Positions 54,040-62,868 of a DNA stretch of 64,000 nucleotides are shown here, piece after piece; within the stretch, counting starts at the first letter, position 1; each line of letters opens with the position of its first letter. The notes beneath the pieces were generated by a model. That model searched no databases and was not told the DNA's origin. It saw only the letters and a program-made list of their open reading frames with translations. The position numbers were made by a program, and so were the translations under genes. The DNA comes from Pseudomonas viridiflava (lineage in GTDB: Bacteria; Pseudomonadota; Gammaproteobacteria; Pseudomonadales; Pseudomonadaceae): NCBI RefSeq assembly GCF_001642795.1, contig NZ_LKEH01000017.1, positions 1 to 64,000 on the forward strand, read 5' to 3'.

Positions 54040-57000
54040 TCAAAAGTCGCGCTTGTAAAAAATGTCCAGCGAGCTGGCGATCCCACTGGCCGCTTCCAGA
54101 TAGACCCGCTTGCTGAGGAGGTAGCGCAACGCGATGGTATTGGCAGGCTCGAACACGCCAACCCCGTAGCGCAGGCTCAGTTTGTCGGTGATCTTGCCGC
54201 TGGCCACCACGTTGGTCTTGTCGCCCGTGCCGGAAGTGTCCAGTTCGAAGTCCTTGATGCCCAGATTATCGGCCAGTTTGCCAGTTGTGGAAGCGCTGCC
54301 TGCAACGCCCAGTGCCAGCGCGGCTTGCGCAACCATGTTGTTGTCCTCACCGGAATTGCCCAGCGGACGGCCCATCACCAGATAGGACAGCGCCTGCTCC
54401 TGACTCATAGCAGGCTCCGAGAACACTTCGGTGGTTGGCTGCTCGGCGCTACCGGTCAGGCGAATACCGGCGATCACATCGTCTGTCTGACGAATCGCTT
54501 CGATATCCAGATAAGGCTGATCCACAGGCCCTGCAAACAGCAGCCGCGCCTTGCGAATGGTCAGGCGCTGCCCGTACGCCCGATAACGCCCGTTGTTGAG
54601 ATTGAGTTCGCCACGGGTATCGAGGTTGTCACCTATGTGGACACGCCCGACCAGATCGGCAGTTAGGCCGAAGCCGTTGAAGCTGAGCTTGTCCTGGCCG
54701 ACTTCCACGTCGATGTCCATGGCAACCGCAAGCGGCGGCGCGCCCTCCTCGGTCTGTTGGCCGACAATCACAGTGTCGCCGGACAGCTTGACGGTTGAAG
54801 GTGGCAGCTCGCGAACAGTGATAGTGCCTTTGGGGATCAGGACCTTGCCGGAGACCGCCAGCCGCTCGCCCTGCATCGAAACTTTCAGGTCAGGCGCCGC
54901 TTCGACTTCGGCGTAAGGCTCAACCTGAATAGGCAGCCGCGAACCTTTCAGGCTCAGGTCAACCACCAATGCCTGTCCCCAGGCCACTTGTCCGGTCAGA
55001 GAGCCCTGCCCCGTTGCGCCGCTTTTCCAGCCGCCGCTCACCTGAACGCTCTCCCCCGCGATCAGCGCCTGGACATTCAGATCACGCAATTCCATCGGCA
55101 ACTCTGGACCCGACACTTCGCCGCCCTGCAGCGTCACGCTGCCATTGACCAGCGGCGCCAACAGCCCGCCCGACAGACGACCGCTGCCGTTCAGGCGACC
55201 GTTGAGTTTCTCGACCATGGGTGCAAACGGACGCGCGACCGACAGGTCCAGACCCGACAAGCTGAAATCGCCAGACAGCGCTTTGTTGCTGGACAGCGGA
55301 TCGATCTGCGCTGTCAGCAGCAGACGTCCCAGCTTCGCGCCATCGAAATCGAGGCGCGAATCAATACGCTTGGGGGTCAACGTGCTGGTCAGCCTGAGCG
55401 TCTGATAGGGGAAGTCGAGCCATTGGTCCTTATCACGCACCCGCAAGGTGCCGCCACCGGCATCGACCGTGATCTGGCCATTGGGGCCAGCTGCTGGCAC
55501 ATCCAGTTGAACGTCGGCGTTGAGCGATCCTTTCCAGGCAAAGTCCTTCGGCATCCACTGGGCCAAGCTGTCGAGCGGGAAGTTCTTGAGGTGATAGCGC
55601 AAGCGAGGCTCGGGCATCAGTCGCTGATCCTCACCGCAGAGGCTGGCGTTACCGGACAACCAGCAATGCGCACCAAAATTGAGTTTGCCATCAGCCAGTC
55701 GTTCGATCTTTGCAGGCTGTTGCAGACGCCAGGCCTGCCCGCCGCTCTGGACGTTGCCACTGGCCAGACGGCCACGCCAGTTGCCGTTATCCAGCGTGCC
55801 ATCCAGCGCGAGCGCCAGCTTGAGCAACGGCCCTTGCAAATCAAGCTTCAACTGCTGCGCCGTGAGGGTGCCCTGGCCGTCCAGCGTCAACGTCCCCAGC
55901 GCCGTATCGCCCGCCTGAATACCCGAGCCCTTGACGTTGATCGTCGCGCGTTGCGCCGGGTCGAGTTTAGCGCTGGCAACCAGACTTTGCAGACGGTTGT
56001 CCTGAAACGCGAGCTGGCTGCCTTGCAGATTGAGCTGGCCCTGCGGCGCCTTCAAGGTGCCCGCCAGATCCAGGCGACCTTTCGCCTGGCCCTGCAGGCG
56101 TGGCCACAGCTGGCCCAGTCGCGGCAGATTCAGATCCAGTTGGCCCTGCAGGCGCTGATCAAGACTGCCGCGCCCCTCGATCCGATTGTCACCTAGGCGC
56201 ATGCTCAGACCGGCCAGATTCCATTGCTGACCCCGACCGTCGGCCTTGGCCTGCAACACCGCGGGTTGCCCGCGCAGGCGACCTTTCAGATCCAGATCGG
56301 CGGTCAGCTCCAGTTGCTCGTTTTTGAAGTGCCCCTTGCTGCGCAACGGACCGGCCAGCGTGCCGGGCAGTTCAGCCACCCAGAACGAGGGATCCAGCGC
56401 GCTCAGGTCGAGTGCCGTGTCCCAGCCCATGCCATCGGCGAATTGCAGGTTCAGATGACCGCTGGCCTTGCCCTGCCCGGCTACCATTTCCAGTTGCGGC
56501 AGATAGATCCGCTGCAGGTCGCCACTGAACGGGCTGACGACGGTAAACGCGCCGGCCGGCCCCTTGAGACCGGCATTGAAATTCCCCAGGTACTTGCCGT
56601 CGGTGTAGGACACATCACCCTTGAATGCATGCAGCGCCACTTGAGGCTCCGCTTCAAGCGGGTAAAGCCGCTGCCACGGGAAATCGAGCCAGTCGACGGA
56701 AGCGTCTGCGCTGAAACCGGTTTCCCAGTTCAGCTTGCCATTGAGCAACAGGCGCTGTTGCTCGCTGGCGGCGAGATTCAGCGCGTCAATGGTGGCGCCC
56801 TTGGCATCTGCCAGCCCTTGCAGCACAAGAGTCATGGGGCTTTTTTCAGCAGGCAGGCTGGCCGTTCCGTTGATCTGATAACCACTGTCCAGATTACCTT
56901 CGGCGGTCAGTAGCAATTGATCGAGCTGTATCGTTTCCGGCAATCCGGCGCTGGGCCTGAAACGATCCGAGGTCAGTTTCAGGCGAGCAGGCAAATGTTC

Positions 57001-57720
57001 GGCGAGCGGTTGCAACTCTCCACTCAGACCCCCCGTCAGGTACCCGCTGCTGTCGGCTTTGAGGTGCAGGGTCTTGAGCAGATCGCCCTGAATATCCACG
57101 GCCAGCGTCCAGGGTTTGCCGTCCTGCGGCGGCAATTGCAATTGCCCGTCAAGGGTCAGCGGCCAGTCGCCAGCAGGGTCGAGCAGGCCGTTGAGATCCA
57201 GCACCAGTTCGTCACGTTGCAGATGCGCACTGTCGATCTGCAACCCCTGAGCCGTCCAGTGCGCAGCAAGCCTGAGGTCGCGCAATTGTTCGATGCCGTC
57301 GAGTTGCAGACTGCCAAGCTGGACATCCTTGAGCTGAATAGCCAGCGGTAACGTGAGATTGGGTAACGTGATGGGGCCTTCTTTGGCTGGCTCGGTGCCG
57401 GGGGCAAAGTGCAGCATGACTTTCTCGGCGTTCAGTCGATCAATGCAGAGCGTCATCTTGAGCAGGCAACCCGGCGTCCAGTCGAATGACGGCGCCTGGA
57501 CCTCGACGCGGTCCTCACCTTGCAGCCAGAGCAACCGGTCGGCGCTCCACTGCCCGCCCAGCCGGCCTTGAAAGTTCTCCAGTTGCAGGCCTGGCACGCG
57601 GGCCAGTGCCCACTGGCTGCCGCTTTGGGTGCCGAGTACCAGCCAGATGCTTGCCACCAGAATCAGCAACACCGCCAGCAGGCTCAGGCCGGCGATTTTC
57701 AGGCCGCGCTTGATGTTCAT
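54040..57720 (-). CDS. tamB: Translocation and assembly module subunit TamB
   Basis: A 1226-residue AsmA/TamB-type protein: an inner-membrane anchor (LKIAGLSLLAVLLILVASIWLV) and a very long beta-rich periplasmic part. It ends in the DUF490 domain (LNNGRYRAYGQRLTIRKARLLFAGPVDQPYLDIEAIR, then SYLVMGRPLGNSGEDNN and SLRYGVGVFEPANTIALRYLLSKRVYLEA). It spans the periplasm with TamA and moves phospholipids or helps assemble outer-membrane proteins. The ATG at 57720 (GGAG 11 bases ahead) is preferred to a TTG at 57729 overlapping the tamA stop. Confidence 0.88.
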   Translation of the reverse strand: MNIKRGLKIAGLSLLAVLLILVASIWLVLGTQSGSQWALARVPGLQLENFQGRLGGQWSADRLLWLQGEDRVEVQAPSFDWTPGCLLKMTLCIDRLNAEKVMLHFAPGTEPAKEGPITLPNLTLPLAIQLKDVQLGSLQLDGIEQLRDLRLAAHWTAQGLQIDSAHLQRDELVLDLNGLLDPAGDWPLTLDGQLQLPPQDGKPWTLAVDIQGDLLKTLHLKADSSGYLTGGLSGELQPLAEHLPARLKLTSDRFRPSAGLPETIQLDQLLLTAEGNLDSGYQINGTASLPAEKSPMTLVLQGLADAKGATIDALNLAASEQQRLLLNGKLNWETGFSADASVDWLDFPWQRLYPLEAEPQVALHAFKGDVSYTDGKYLGNFNAGLKGPAGAFTVVSPFSGDLQRIYLPQLEMVAGQGKASGHLNLQFADGMGWDTALDLSALDPSFWVAELPGTLAGPLRSKGHFKNEQLELTADLDLKGRLRGQPAVLQAKADGRGQQWNLAGLSMRLGDNRIEGRGSLDQRLQGQLDLNLPRLGQLWPRLQGQAKGRLDLAGTLKAPQGQLNLQGSQLAFQDNRLQSLVASAKLDPAQRATINVKGSGIQAGDTALGTLTLDGQGTLTAQQLKLDLQGPLLKLALALDGTLDNGNWRGRLASGNVQSGGQAWRLQQPAKIERLADGKLNFGAHCWLSGNASLCGEDQRLMPEPRLRYHLKNFPLDSLAQWMPKDFAWKGSLNADVQLDVPAAGPNGQITVDAGGGTLRVRDKDQWLDFPYQTLRLTSTLTPKRIDSRLDFDGAKLGRLLLTAQIDPLSSNKALSGDFSLSGLDLSVARPFAPMVEKLNGRLNGSGRLSGGLLAPLVNGSVTLQGGEVSGPELPMELRDLNVQALIAGESVQVSGGWKSGATGQGSLTGQVAWGQALVVDLSLKGSRLPIQVEPYAEVEAAPDLKVSMQGERLAVSGKVLIPKGTITVRELPPSTVKLSGDTVIVGQQTEEGAPPLAVAMDIDVEVGQDKLSFNGFGLTADLVGRVHIGDNLDTRGELNLNNGRYRAYGQRLTIRKARLLFAGPVDQPYLDIEAIRQTDDVIAGIRLTGSAEQPTTEVFSEPAMSQEQALSYLVMGRPLGNSGEDNNMVAQAALALGVAGSASTTGKLADNLGIKDFELDTSGTGDKTNVVASGKITDKLSLRYGVGVFEPANTIALRYLLSKRVYLEAASGIASSLDIFYKRDF

Positions 57721-57725
57721 CCTCG

Positions 57726-59453
57726 TCAAAGCTCCGGCCCCATGGAAAAGTGCAGACGAACGCCGCCATCATCGTCCAGTGGATGCGCCAGATCGAGACG
57801 CAGCGGTCCGACCGGAGAAACCCAGCGCACACCAAAGCCGACGCCGGTTTTCAGGCTCGGCAGATCCAGGTTGTTGAACGAGTTGCCCTGATCGACAAAG
57901 GTCGCCAGTCGCCATTTTTCGGCAATGGAATACTGATACTCGACGCTGCCTGCGACCATGTAGCGCCCACCGATCCGGTCGCCATCGGAATTGGTCGGTG
58001 ACAGGGTCTGATAGTCATAACCACGCACGCTCTGATCGCCACCCGCGAAAAAGCGCAGTGACGGGGGTATCGAGGTGTAGCCATCGGTGAAGTTGCCGCC
58101 GAACTGCACGCGCCCGAGGAAGCGGTGATTTTGTGCGACGGTGGTCAGGCCTTTGAGCAGCACGTTGCCGCGAACCAGGTTGGCGTCGGACCCCAACCCC
58201 TCCTTGGCCACTTGCGCATCGAATTGCAGCCGGTAGCCTTTGTGCGGGTCGATGCGGTCGTCGCTGCGCAGATAGGAATAGCTGATGCCCGGCATCAGCA
58301 AGGTGCTCAGACCGGAATCATCGCCGAGCCGGTATTCCTCGCGTTGCCATTTAAGCGAAATCACCCGCTCCCAGCCACTGGGCAATTTGCTATGCCATTC
58401 GGGGCCGACGGTCAGCAGCTTGCTGAGGCTGTCGGTACCTGCGATCTCTTCGTATTGATAGCCGCCCGCGAAACGCAGCTTGTCGGTCAACGGCGGATCG
58501 AGCGGCACGTCGTACCAAAGGCCTACGTTCTGCCGAGGGGCCGAGAGTTCAGACTCGAACCCATAGCTGTGACCCTGGGCGTTGGCCCAGTGCCGGGTCC
58601 AGTTGGCCTTGCCTCTGACCCCGACGTCGGTGGAGAAACCCAGACCCAGCCCCATGGTGCGTGGCTTGCGGGTTTCAAGCTGAACCGTGACCGGGATAAC
58701 CTGACCGACCGCTGCGGTCGGTGCTGCGTCCACGCGCACGCCCTCGAAATAGCCGCTTGCCTGCATCGCCTGATTCAGCTCCGCAATCAACTGCGAATCG
58801 TAAGGCGTGTTTTCCTTGAACGGCACCATTCGCTTGAGCAGATCTTCGTCGAAGGGCGAATCACCACTGAACATCACCTTGCCCAGCGAATAGCGGGGTC
58901 CGCTGTCATACACCAGTTCGATGTCCGCTACTCCAGCACGCGGATCAATGGCAAGACGCTGACTCGTGAAACGACCGCTGAAGAAGCCGTAGCGCGACGC
59001 CTGATTCTGTATCAGCCGTTTGGCGTCTTCATAATGACCATGGTTCAGAACGGCACCGGCCTTGAGCGCATCGCTCCGCGGCACCTTGAACGCTTTCAGG
59101 GACGCGGCCGGACCCTCGACCCGGACGACCACGTTGCGCAAGCGGATAGGCTCACCCGGCAAGACTTTGATGACCAGGCGAGGGTTTTCACCGTCCTGAA
59201 TTTCGCTGTCGATCTGCGCCTGGTAGTAACCAAGCGCCTGAGCTGCCTTTTCCGCCTGCTGTTCCGCACCCAGACTGAAGTTGCGCAGCGCCTGGGCATT
59301 ACGCTCGCCAAGCTCACCGACATAACCTTCGATGTTGGCTTTGAGGTCCGGGTTGGCGGGCGTGATCTGCACATCAAGGCGTGCGTCGGCCAGCGCCGCA
59401 GCACTCAAAGACATTAGAAGCACACCGCCACTGCATATTCTGAAAAGCTTCAT
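57726..59453 (-). CDS. tamA: Outer membrane assembly factor TamA (Omp85 family)
   Basis: A 575-residue Omp85 protein with a signal peptide (GGVLLMSLSAAALADARLDV), three POTRA domains (first about residues 20-100: IEGYVGELGERNAQALRNF) and a C-terminal 16-strand barrel containing the Omp85 motif VRGYDYQTLSP, ending VRLHFSMGPEL. It works with TamB, whose gene follows, in outer-membrane biogenesis. The ATG at 59453 gives a normal signal peptide; the Shine-Dalgarno sequence is weak. Confidence 0.88.
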   Translation of the reverse strand: MKLFRICSGGVLLMSLSAAALADARLDVQITPANPDLKANIEGYVGELGERNAQALRNFSLGAEQQAEKAAQALGYYQAQIDSEIQDGENPRLVIKVLPGEPIRLRNVVVRVEGPAASLKAFKVPRSDALKAGAVLNHGHYEDAKRLIQNQASRYGFFSGRFTSQRLAIDPRAGVADIELVYDSGPRYSLGKVMFSGDSPFDEDLLKRMVPFKENTPYDSQLIAELNQAMQASGYFEGVRVDAAPTAAVGQVIPVTVQLETRKPRTMGLGLGFSTDVGVRGKANWTRHWANAQGHSYGFESELSAPRQNVGLWYDVPLDPPLTDKLRFAGGYQYEEIAGTDSLSKLLTVGPEWHSKLPSGWERVISLKWQREEYRLGDDSGLSTLLMPGISYSYLRSDDRIDPHKGYRLQFDAQVAKEGLGSDANLVRGNVLLKGLTTVAQNHRFLGRVQFGGNFTDGYTSIPPSLRFFAGGDQSVRGYDYQTLSPTNSDGDRIGGRYMVAGSVEYQYSIAEKWRLATFVDQGNSFNNLDLPSLKTGVGFGVRWVSPVGPLRLDLAHPLDDDGGVRLHFSMGPEL

Positions 59454-59511
59454 GGGCAAGGATGCTAGCACGACTTGAAAGCTACGCTGAAAGCCCCAAA
59501 ACAACGGTGTT

Positions 59512-60183
59512 TCAAACCGTTACGTCATGGATCGGCAATGGAGCCTTAGGGTTGGGGTGAAAAAAGACATGCTCCCGGACCGGTCCTACTGCGATCTCGC
59601 CGACTTCCTGATAGCCCTGTCGCTTATAGAATTCAAGGTAGCGCGGGTTTCCGGTGTCCAGCACGATGCCTTCTGAATTTTCATCTTCCGAGCACCAGTC
59701 GTGTAGCGCCTGCAGCAGTTGCTCGCTCAGTTCCTGTCCGGTTTTTTGCCCCTGAAACTCAGGCTCCAGCCCGATCAACGGCAGCACATGTACGGTCTCC
59801 GATGGGACACAGGCCAGCACTGCATTGTAATAAGCCAGATAGCGTTGTGTGCAGCTCAGGCCAGTCCCTACTACCATGCGCAATCGCCATGCCCAGCTTT
59901 CAGTGATGCCCAAACGACGCTGCGGCGGCGCAATCAGCGCCACGCCCACCAGACGATCATCAATGAACAGCCCCATCCCGGGCTGGTTCTGCAGGAAGTG
60001 CTGCTTGACCAGCTGGCGGATGGTTTCGCGAATACGGTTCTCGAAGCCCGAGCGCTGCGAGTTGAAGACATAAGCGAAGGTCGGATCGTTACGGTACGCA
60101 CGGAACAGCAAGGCACGGGTTTCACGGGCATAACCACTGTCGAGCTGGCGAATTTCGCCCCGGATGGCAGCAGGTTGGGACAT
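59512..60183 (-). CDS. GNAT family N-acetyltransferase
   Basis: A 223-residue acetyltransferase. The acetyl-CoA loop reads [22 protein letters not shown], preceded by VHVLPL and followed by [26 protein letters not shown], which is the full GNAT motif A/B pair. The N-terminal half contains [17 protein letters not shown]. The substrate is unknown. It is divergent from xthA, and its 3' end meets tamA. Confidence 0.82.
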   Translation of the reverse strand: MSQPAAIRGEIRQLDSGYARETRALLFRAYRNDPTFAYVFNSQRSGFENRIRETIRQLVKQHFLQNQPGMGLFIDDRLVGVALIAPPQRRLGITESWAWRLRMVVGTGLSCTQRYLAYYNAVLACVPSETVHVLPLIGLEPEFQGQKTGQELSEQLLQALHDWCSEDENSEGIVLDTGNPRYLEFYKRQGYQEVGEIAVGPVREHVFFHPNPKAPLPIHDVTV

Positions 60184-60374
60184 GTACGGACCTCATAATG
60201 ACGGGACTGCTATTGCGCAGCACTTGGGCAAGCATCGTTTCGAGTGATGGCACCTTGCGACAGTTCAAACAAATTGTCCGACAGGCTCGATATAGCTCGG
60301 CAGCCCGCTCTACTGGCCCTGAGCCGACAGGTCAGCTAGCATCGCGGTTTGTTTTTCTTCAGGACTGCCGTTTT

Positions 60375-61187
60375 ATGAAAATCGTCTCGTTCAACATCAA
60401 TGGGCTTCGCGCTCGACCGCATCAGCTGGCAGCGCTGATCGAGAAGCATAAGCCTGATGTGATCGGTCTTCAGGAAACCAAGGTCTCGGATGAGCAGTTT
60501 CCGCAGGCGGAGATCGAAGCCTTGGGTTACCACGTCCATTTTCACGGACAGAAAGGTCATTACGGCGTTGCTCTATTGTCGCGCCAGGCACCGCTGGCAC
60601 TGCACAAGGGCTTTGACAGCGACGACGAAGAGTCACAGAAGCGCTTCATCTGGGGCACTTATGCCAATGCCGACGGCCAGGCCATTACCATCATGAACGG
60701 GTATTTTCCGCAGGGAGAAAGCCGCGACCACCCCACCAAGTTTCCCGCAAAACAGCGTTTCTACAACGATCTGCAAACGCTGCTGGAAACCCGTTTCAGC
60801 AATGAGCAGCCGCTGATCGTGATGGGCGACGTGAATATTTCGCCAGAGGACTGCGACATCGGTATTGGTCCGGACAACGCCAAGCGCTGGTTGAAAACCG
60901 GTAAATGCAGTTTCCTGCCCGAAGAGCGCGAGTGGATGGAACGCTTGAAAAACTGGGGTCTGGTGGACAGTTTCCGGCACCTGCACCCGGAAGTCGTCGA
61001 TCGGTTCAGCTGGTTCGACTACCGCAGCCGAGGTTTTGAAGACGAACCCAAGCGCGGCCTCAGGATCGACCTGATCATGACCTCCAGCGGCCTGCAGCCT
61101 CGCATCAAGGCTGCCGGGGTGGATTACGATCTGCGCGGCATGGAAAAGCCATCGGACCACGCGCCGATCTGGCTCGAACTCAACTGA
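60375..61187 (+). CDS. xthA: Exodeoxyribonuclease III (AP endonuclease)
   Basis: A 270-residue ExoIII/APE1-family enzyme: [18 protein letters not shown], metal-binding E in [17 protein letters not shown] and N in [14 protein letters not shown], and the closing [10 protein letters not shown]. It cleaves abasic sites and trims blocked 3' ends in DNA repair. The length equals the P. aeruginosa enzyme. The ATG at 60375 is used although the frame is open from 60198, since the upstream part has no family sequence. Confidence 0.93.
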   Translation: MKIVSFNINGLRARPHQLAALIEKHKPDVIGLQETKVSDEQFPQAEIEALGYHVHFHGQKGHYGVALLSRQAPLALHKGFDSDDEESQKRFIWGTYANADGQAITIMNGYFPQGESRDHPTKFPAKQRFYNDLQTLLETRFSNEQPLIVMGDVNISPEDCDIGIGPDNAKRWLKTGKCSFLPEEREWMERLKNWGLVDSFRHLHPEVVDRFSWFDYRSRGFEDEPKRGLRIDLIMTSSGLQPRIKAAGVDYDLRGMEKPSDHAPIWLELN

Positions 61188-61203
61188 CAGCCGAGCACAA
61201 GCG

Positions 61204-61225
61204 CCTGCCCGACATTCCGGGCAGG
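61204..61225 (+). terminator. Hairpin after xthA
   Basis: CCTGCCCG and CGGGCAGG (61204-61211 and 61218-61225) form an 8-bp stem 17 bases after the xthA stop. There is no T-tract, so its strength as a terminator is doubtful. Confidence 0.45.
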
Positions 61226-61248
61226 TAGCGCCTCATCCGACATGAAAA

Positions 61249-61266
61249 CTGTCATTTTGCAGTAAC
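61249..61266 (+). promoter_or_regulatory. Candidate Pho box upstream of the PstS-like/OmpA gene
   Basis: CTGTCAT, a 4-base spacer and CAGTAAC resemble the PhoB site CTGTCAT-N4-CTGTCAT: the first half is perfect and the second matches 5 of 7. A TTATTC -10-like box begins about 10 bases on, as in Pho promoters, and the gene starts 48 bases downstream. Confidence 0.5.
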
Positions 61267-61314
61267 GTCCCTGTCTTATTCTCTCGGCACTTCCGTTCAT
61301 TCAAGGTGCCGCCG

Positions 61315-62661
61315 ATGTTGCGCGCTCTGCTTGCGGCGCTGCTCCTTGCAAGCGCCACTCTTCCCAGCGTCGCGGCTCCCCTGCTGCCGATGCCGACTGA
61401 CGATTCGCCCGCGCTGCGCATTCAAGGTTCCAATACCATCAACGCCCAGCTCGGGCCAGCGCTGGTCGAAGGTCTGATGCGGCAACAGGGTCTGCAAGCC
61501 GTGCAGACCTTGCCGGGCGACGCCGCCAATGAACAGCGTATTGTAGGCACGATGCCCGGCAGGGATAAGCCCGTTCGGGTAGAAGTCGCCGCCCATGGTT
61601 CAGGCACCGGATTCGAGGCGCTGAATGCAGGGATGGCCGACATGGCCTCCTCCTCACGCCCGATCAAGCCCCAGGAGGCTGCGGACCTCGCAAGACTGGG
61701 TGACCTTCAAAGCACTGCCGGAGAACAAGTCATTGCCATCGATGGTGTGGCTGTGATTCTGCATCCAGCCAATTCATTGCGCGTGCTGGATACCCGGCAG
61801 CTGGCGCGGATCTTTTCAGGCGAGGTCCGGGACTGGAGCGAGGTCGGCGGCACAACCGGCCCGATCCGGCTTTACGCACGCGACGAGAAATCCGGGACCT
61901 GGGAAACCTTCAAGGAACTGGTGCTGGCCAAGCAGGGCAAGAGCCTGTCCAAAGCCGCGCTACGGTTCGAGTCCAGCGAGCAATTGTCCGATGAGGTCAG
62001 CAAAGACCGTAACGGTATCGGGTTCATCGGCCTGCCCTACGTTCGTCGCGCACGTGCCATCGCGATCGCCGATGGTGATTCAAAGCCCATGCTGCCGACG
62101 GTCAACCTGATCGCCACCGAGGATTATCCGCTGTCGAGGCGCCTGTTCTTCTATGTGCCGCCACTGAAACAACAGCCTTGGGCTGAGGCGCTGGTGCAGT
62201 TCGCTCAAAGCGCAGAGGGTCAGGCCATCGTAGCGCAGAACGGGTTCGTCGCGCAGACCGTGCAGGCGGTCAAGGTCTCGACAACCAGCCAGATGCCGGT
62301 CGATTACCAGTCCCTGACCCGCAAGGCCGAGCGTCTTTCGGTCAACTTCCGCTTCGCCCAGGGCAGCGCGCGGCTGGACAACAAGGCCCAGCTGGATCTG
62401 AAGCGCGTGGTGGAATACCTGAAGGCCAACGGGAAGCTTGACCAGCATGTCACGCTGGTCGGCTTCGGCGACGCCAAGAGCGACCCGGAGCGCGCGGTAC
62501 TGCTTTCAAGACTCAGAGCCATGGCCGTGCGCCGTGAACTGCAGAAAAGCGGTGTGACCTTTCGTGAAATTCTGGGGCTTGGCGATGAGATGCCCGTAGC
62601 GGCCAATGATCTGGACGATGGAAGGATCAAGAACCGGCGGGTTGAGGTGTGGGTGGAGTAG
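61315..62661 (+). CDS. PstS-like substrate-binding domain fused to an OmpA C-terminal domain
   Basis: A 448-residue exported protein: a signal peptide (LLAALLLASATLPSVAAP), then a PstS-type periplasmic binding domain (about residues 25-320) with LRIQGSNTINAQLGPALVEGL, GSGTGFEALNAGMADMASSSR, RLYARDEKSGTWETFKELV and RNGIGFIGLP, the blocks that cradle phosphate. It ends in an OmpA-like peptidoglycan-binding domain (SVNFRFAQGSARLDNKAQLDL to GRIKNRRVEVWVE). It may hold a phosphate-type ligand near the cell wall. The ATG at 61315 is preferred to a GTG at 61306 because AAGG lies at the right distance. A Pho-box-like site precedes it. Confidence 0.8.
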   Translation: MLRALLAALLLASATLPSVAAPLLPMPTDDSPALRIQGSNTINAQLGPALVEGLMRQQGLQAVQTLPGDAANEQRIVGTMPGRDKPVRVEVAAHGSGTGFEALNAGMADMASSSRPIKPQEAADLARLGDLQSTAGEQVIAIDGVAVILHPANSLRVLDTRQLARIFSGEVRDWSEVGGTTGPIRLYARDEKSGTWETFKELVLAKQGKSLSKAALRFESSEQLSDEVSKDRNGIGFIGLPYVRRARAIAIADGDSKPMLPTVNLIATEDYPLSRRLFFYVPPLKQQPWAEALVQFAQSAEGQAIVAQNGFVAQTVQAVKVSTTSQMPVDYQSLTRKAERLSVNFRFAQGSARLDNKAQLDLKRVVEYLKANGKLDQHVTLVGFGDAKSDPERAVLLSRLRAMAVRRELQKSGVTFREILGLGDEMPVAANDLDDGRIKNRRVEVWVE

Positions 62662-62690
62662 CTGAGGTTCGCGGCATTTCAACGGACCGA

Positions 62691-62772
62691 GGGAGGCGGC
62701 TTGCCGGCGATGAACGATGGCGCGATTTTCCTGACATACCGCGTCGACTGCATCGCCGGCAAGCCACCTCCC
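62691..62772. repeat. REP doublet (inverted REP pair)
   Basis: GGGAGGCGGCTTGCCGGCGA (62691 on, closing TG) is matched at 21 of 22 bases by the reverse complement of the arm at 62751-62772, with a 38-base spacer, between convergent gene ends. The same arm sequence occurs at 31339-31360. This is typical of a mobile REP doublet (REPIN-like) copied by a REP-associated tyrosine transposase that is not in the window. Confidence 0.82.
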
Positions 62773-62788
62773 ACAGCCCCGTATCTGC

Positions 62789-62830
62789 TGCGCGACAGCG
62801 CCAGGTCGAAGGCTTGGTGGCGCCTCCAAC
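62789..62830. repeat. 42-bp dispersed repeat, copy 2
   Basis: Matches positions 29-70 at 37 of 42 bases and starts 17 bases after the REP doublet. It is probably part of the same repeat unit. Confidence 0.6.
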
Positions 62831-62868
62831 GAAGCTTATCTGCCGCGGGCAGCAGCCTGTCAGAGGGT

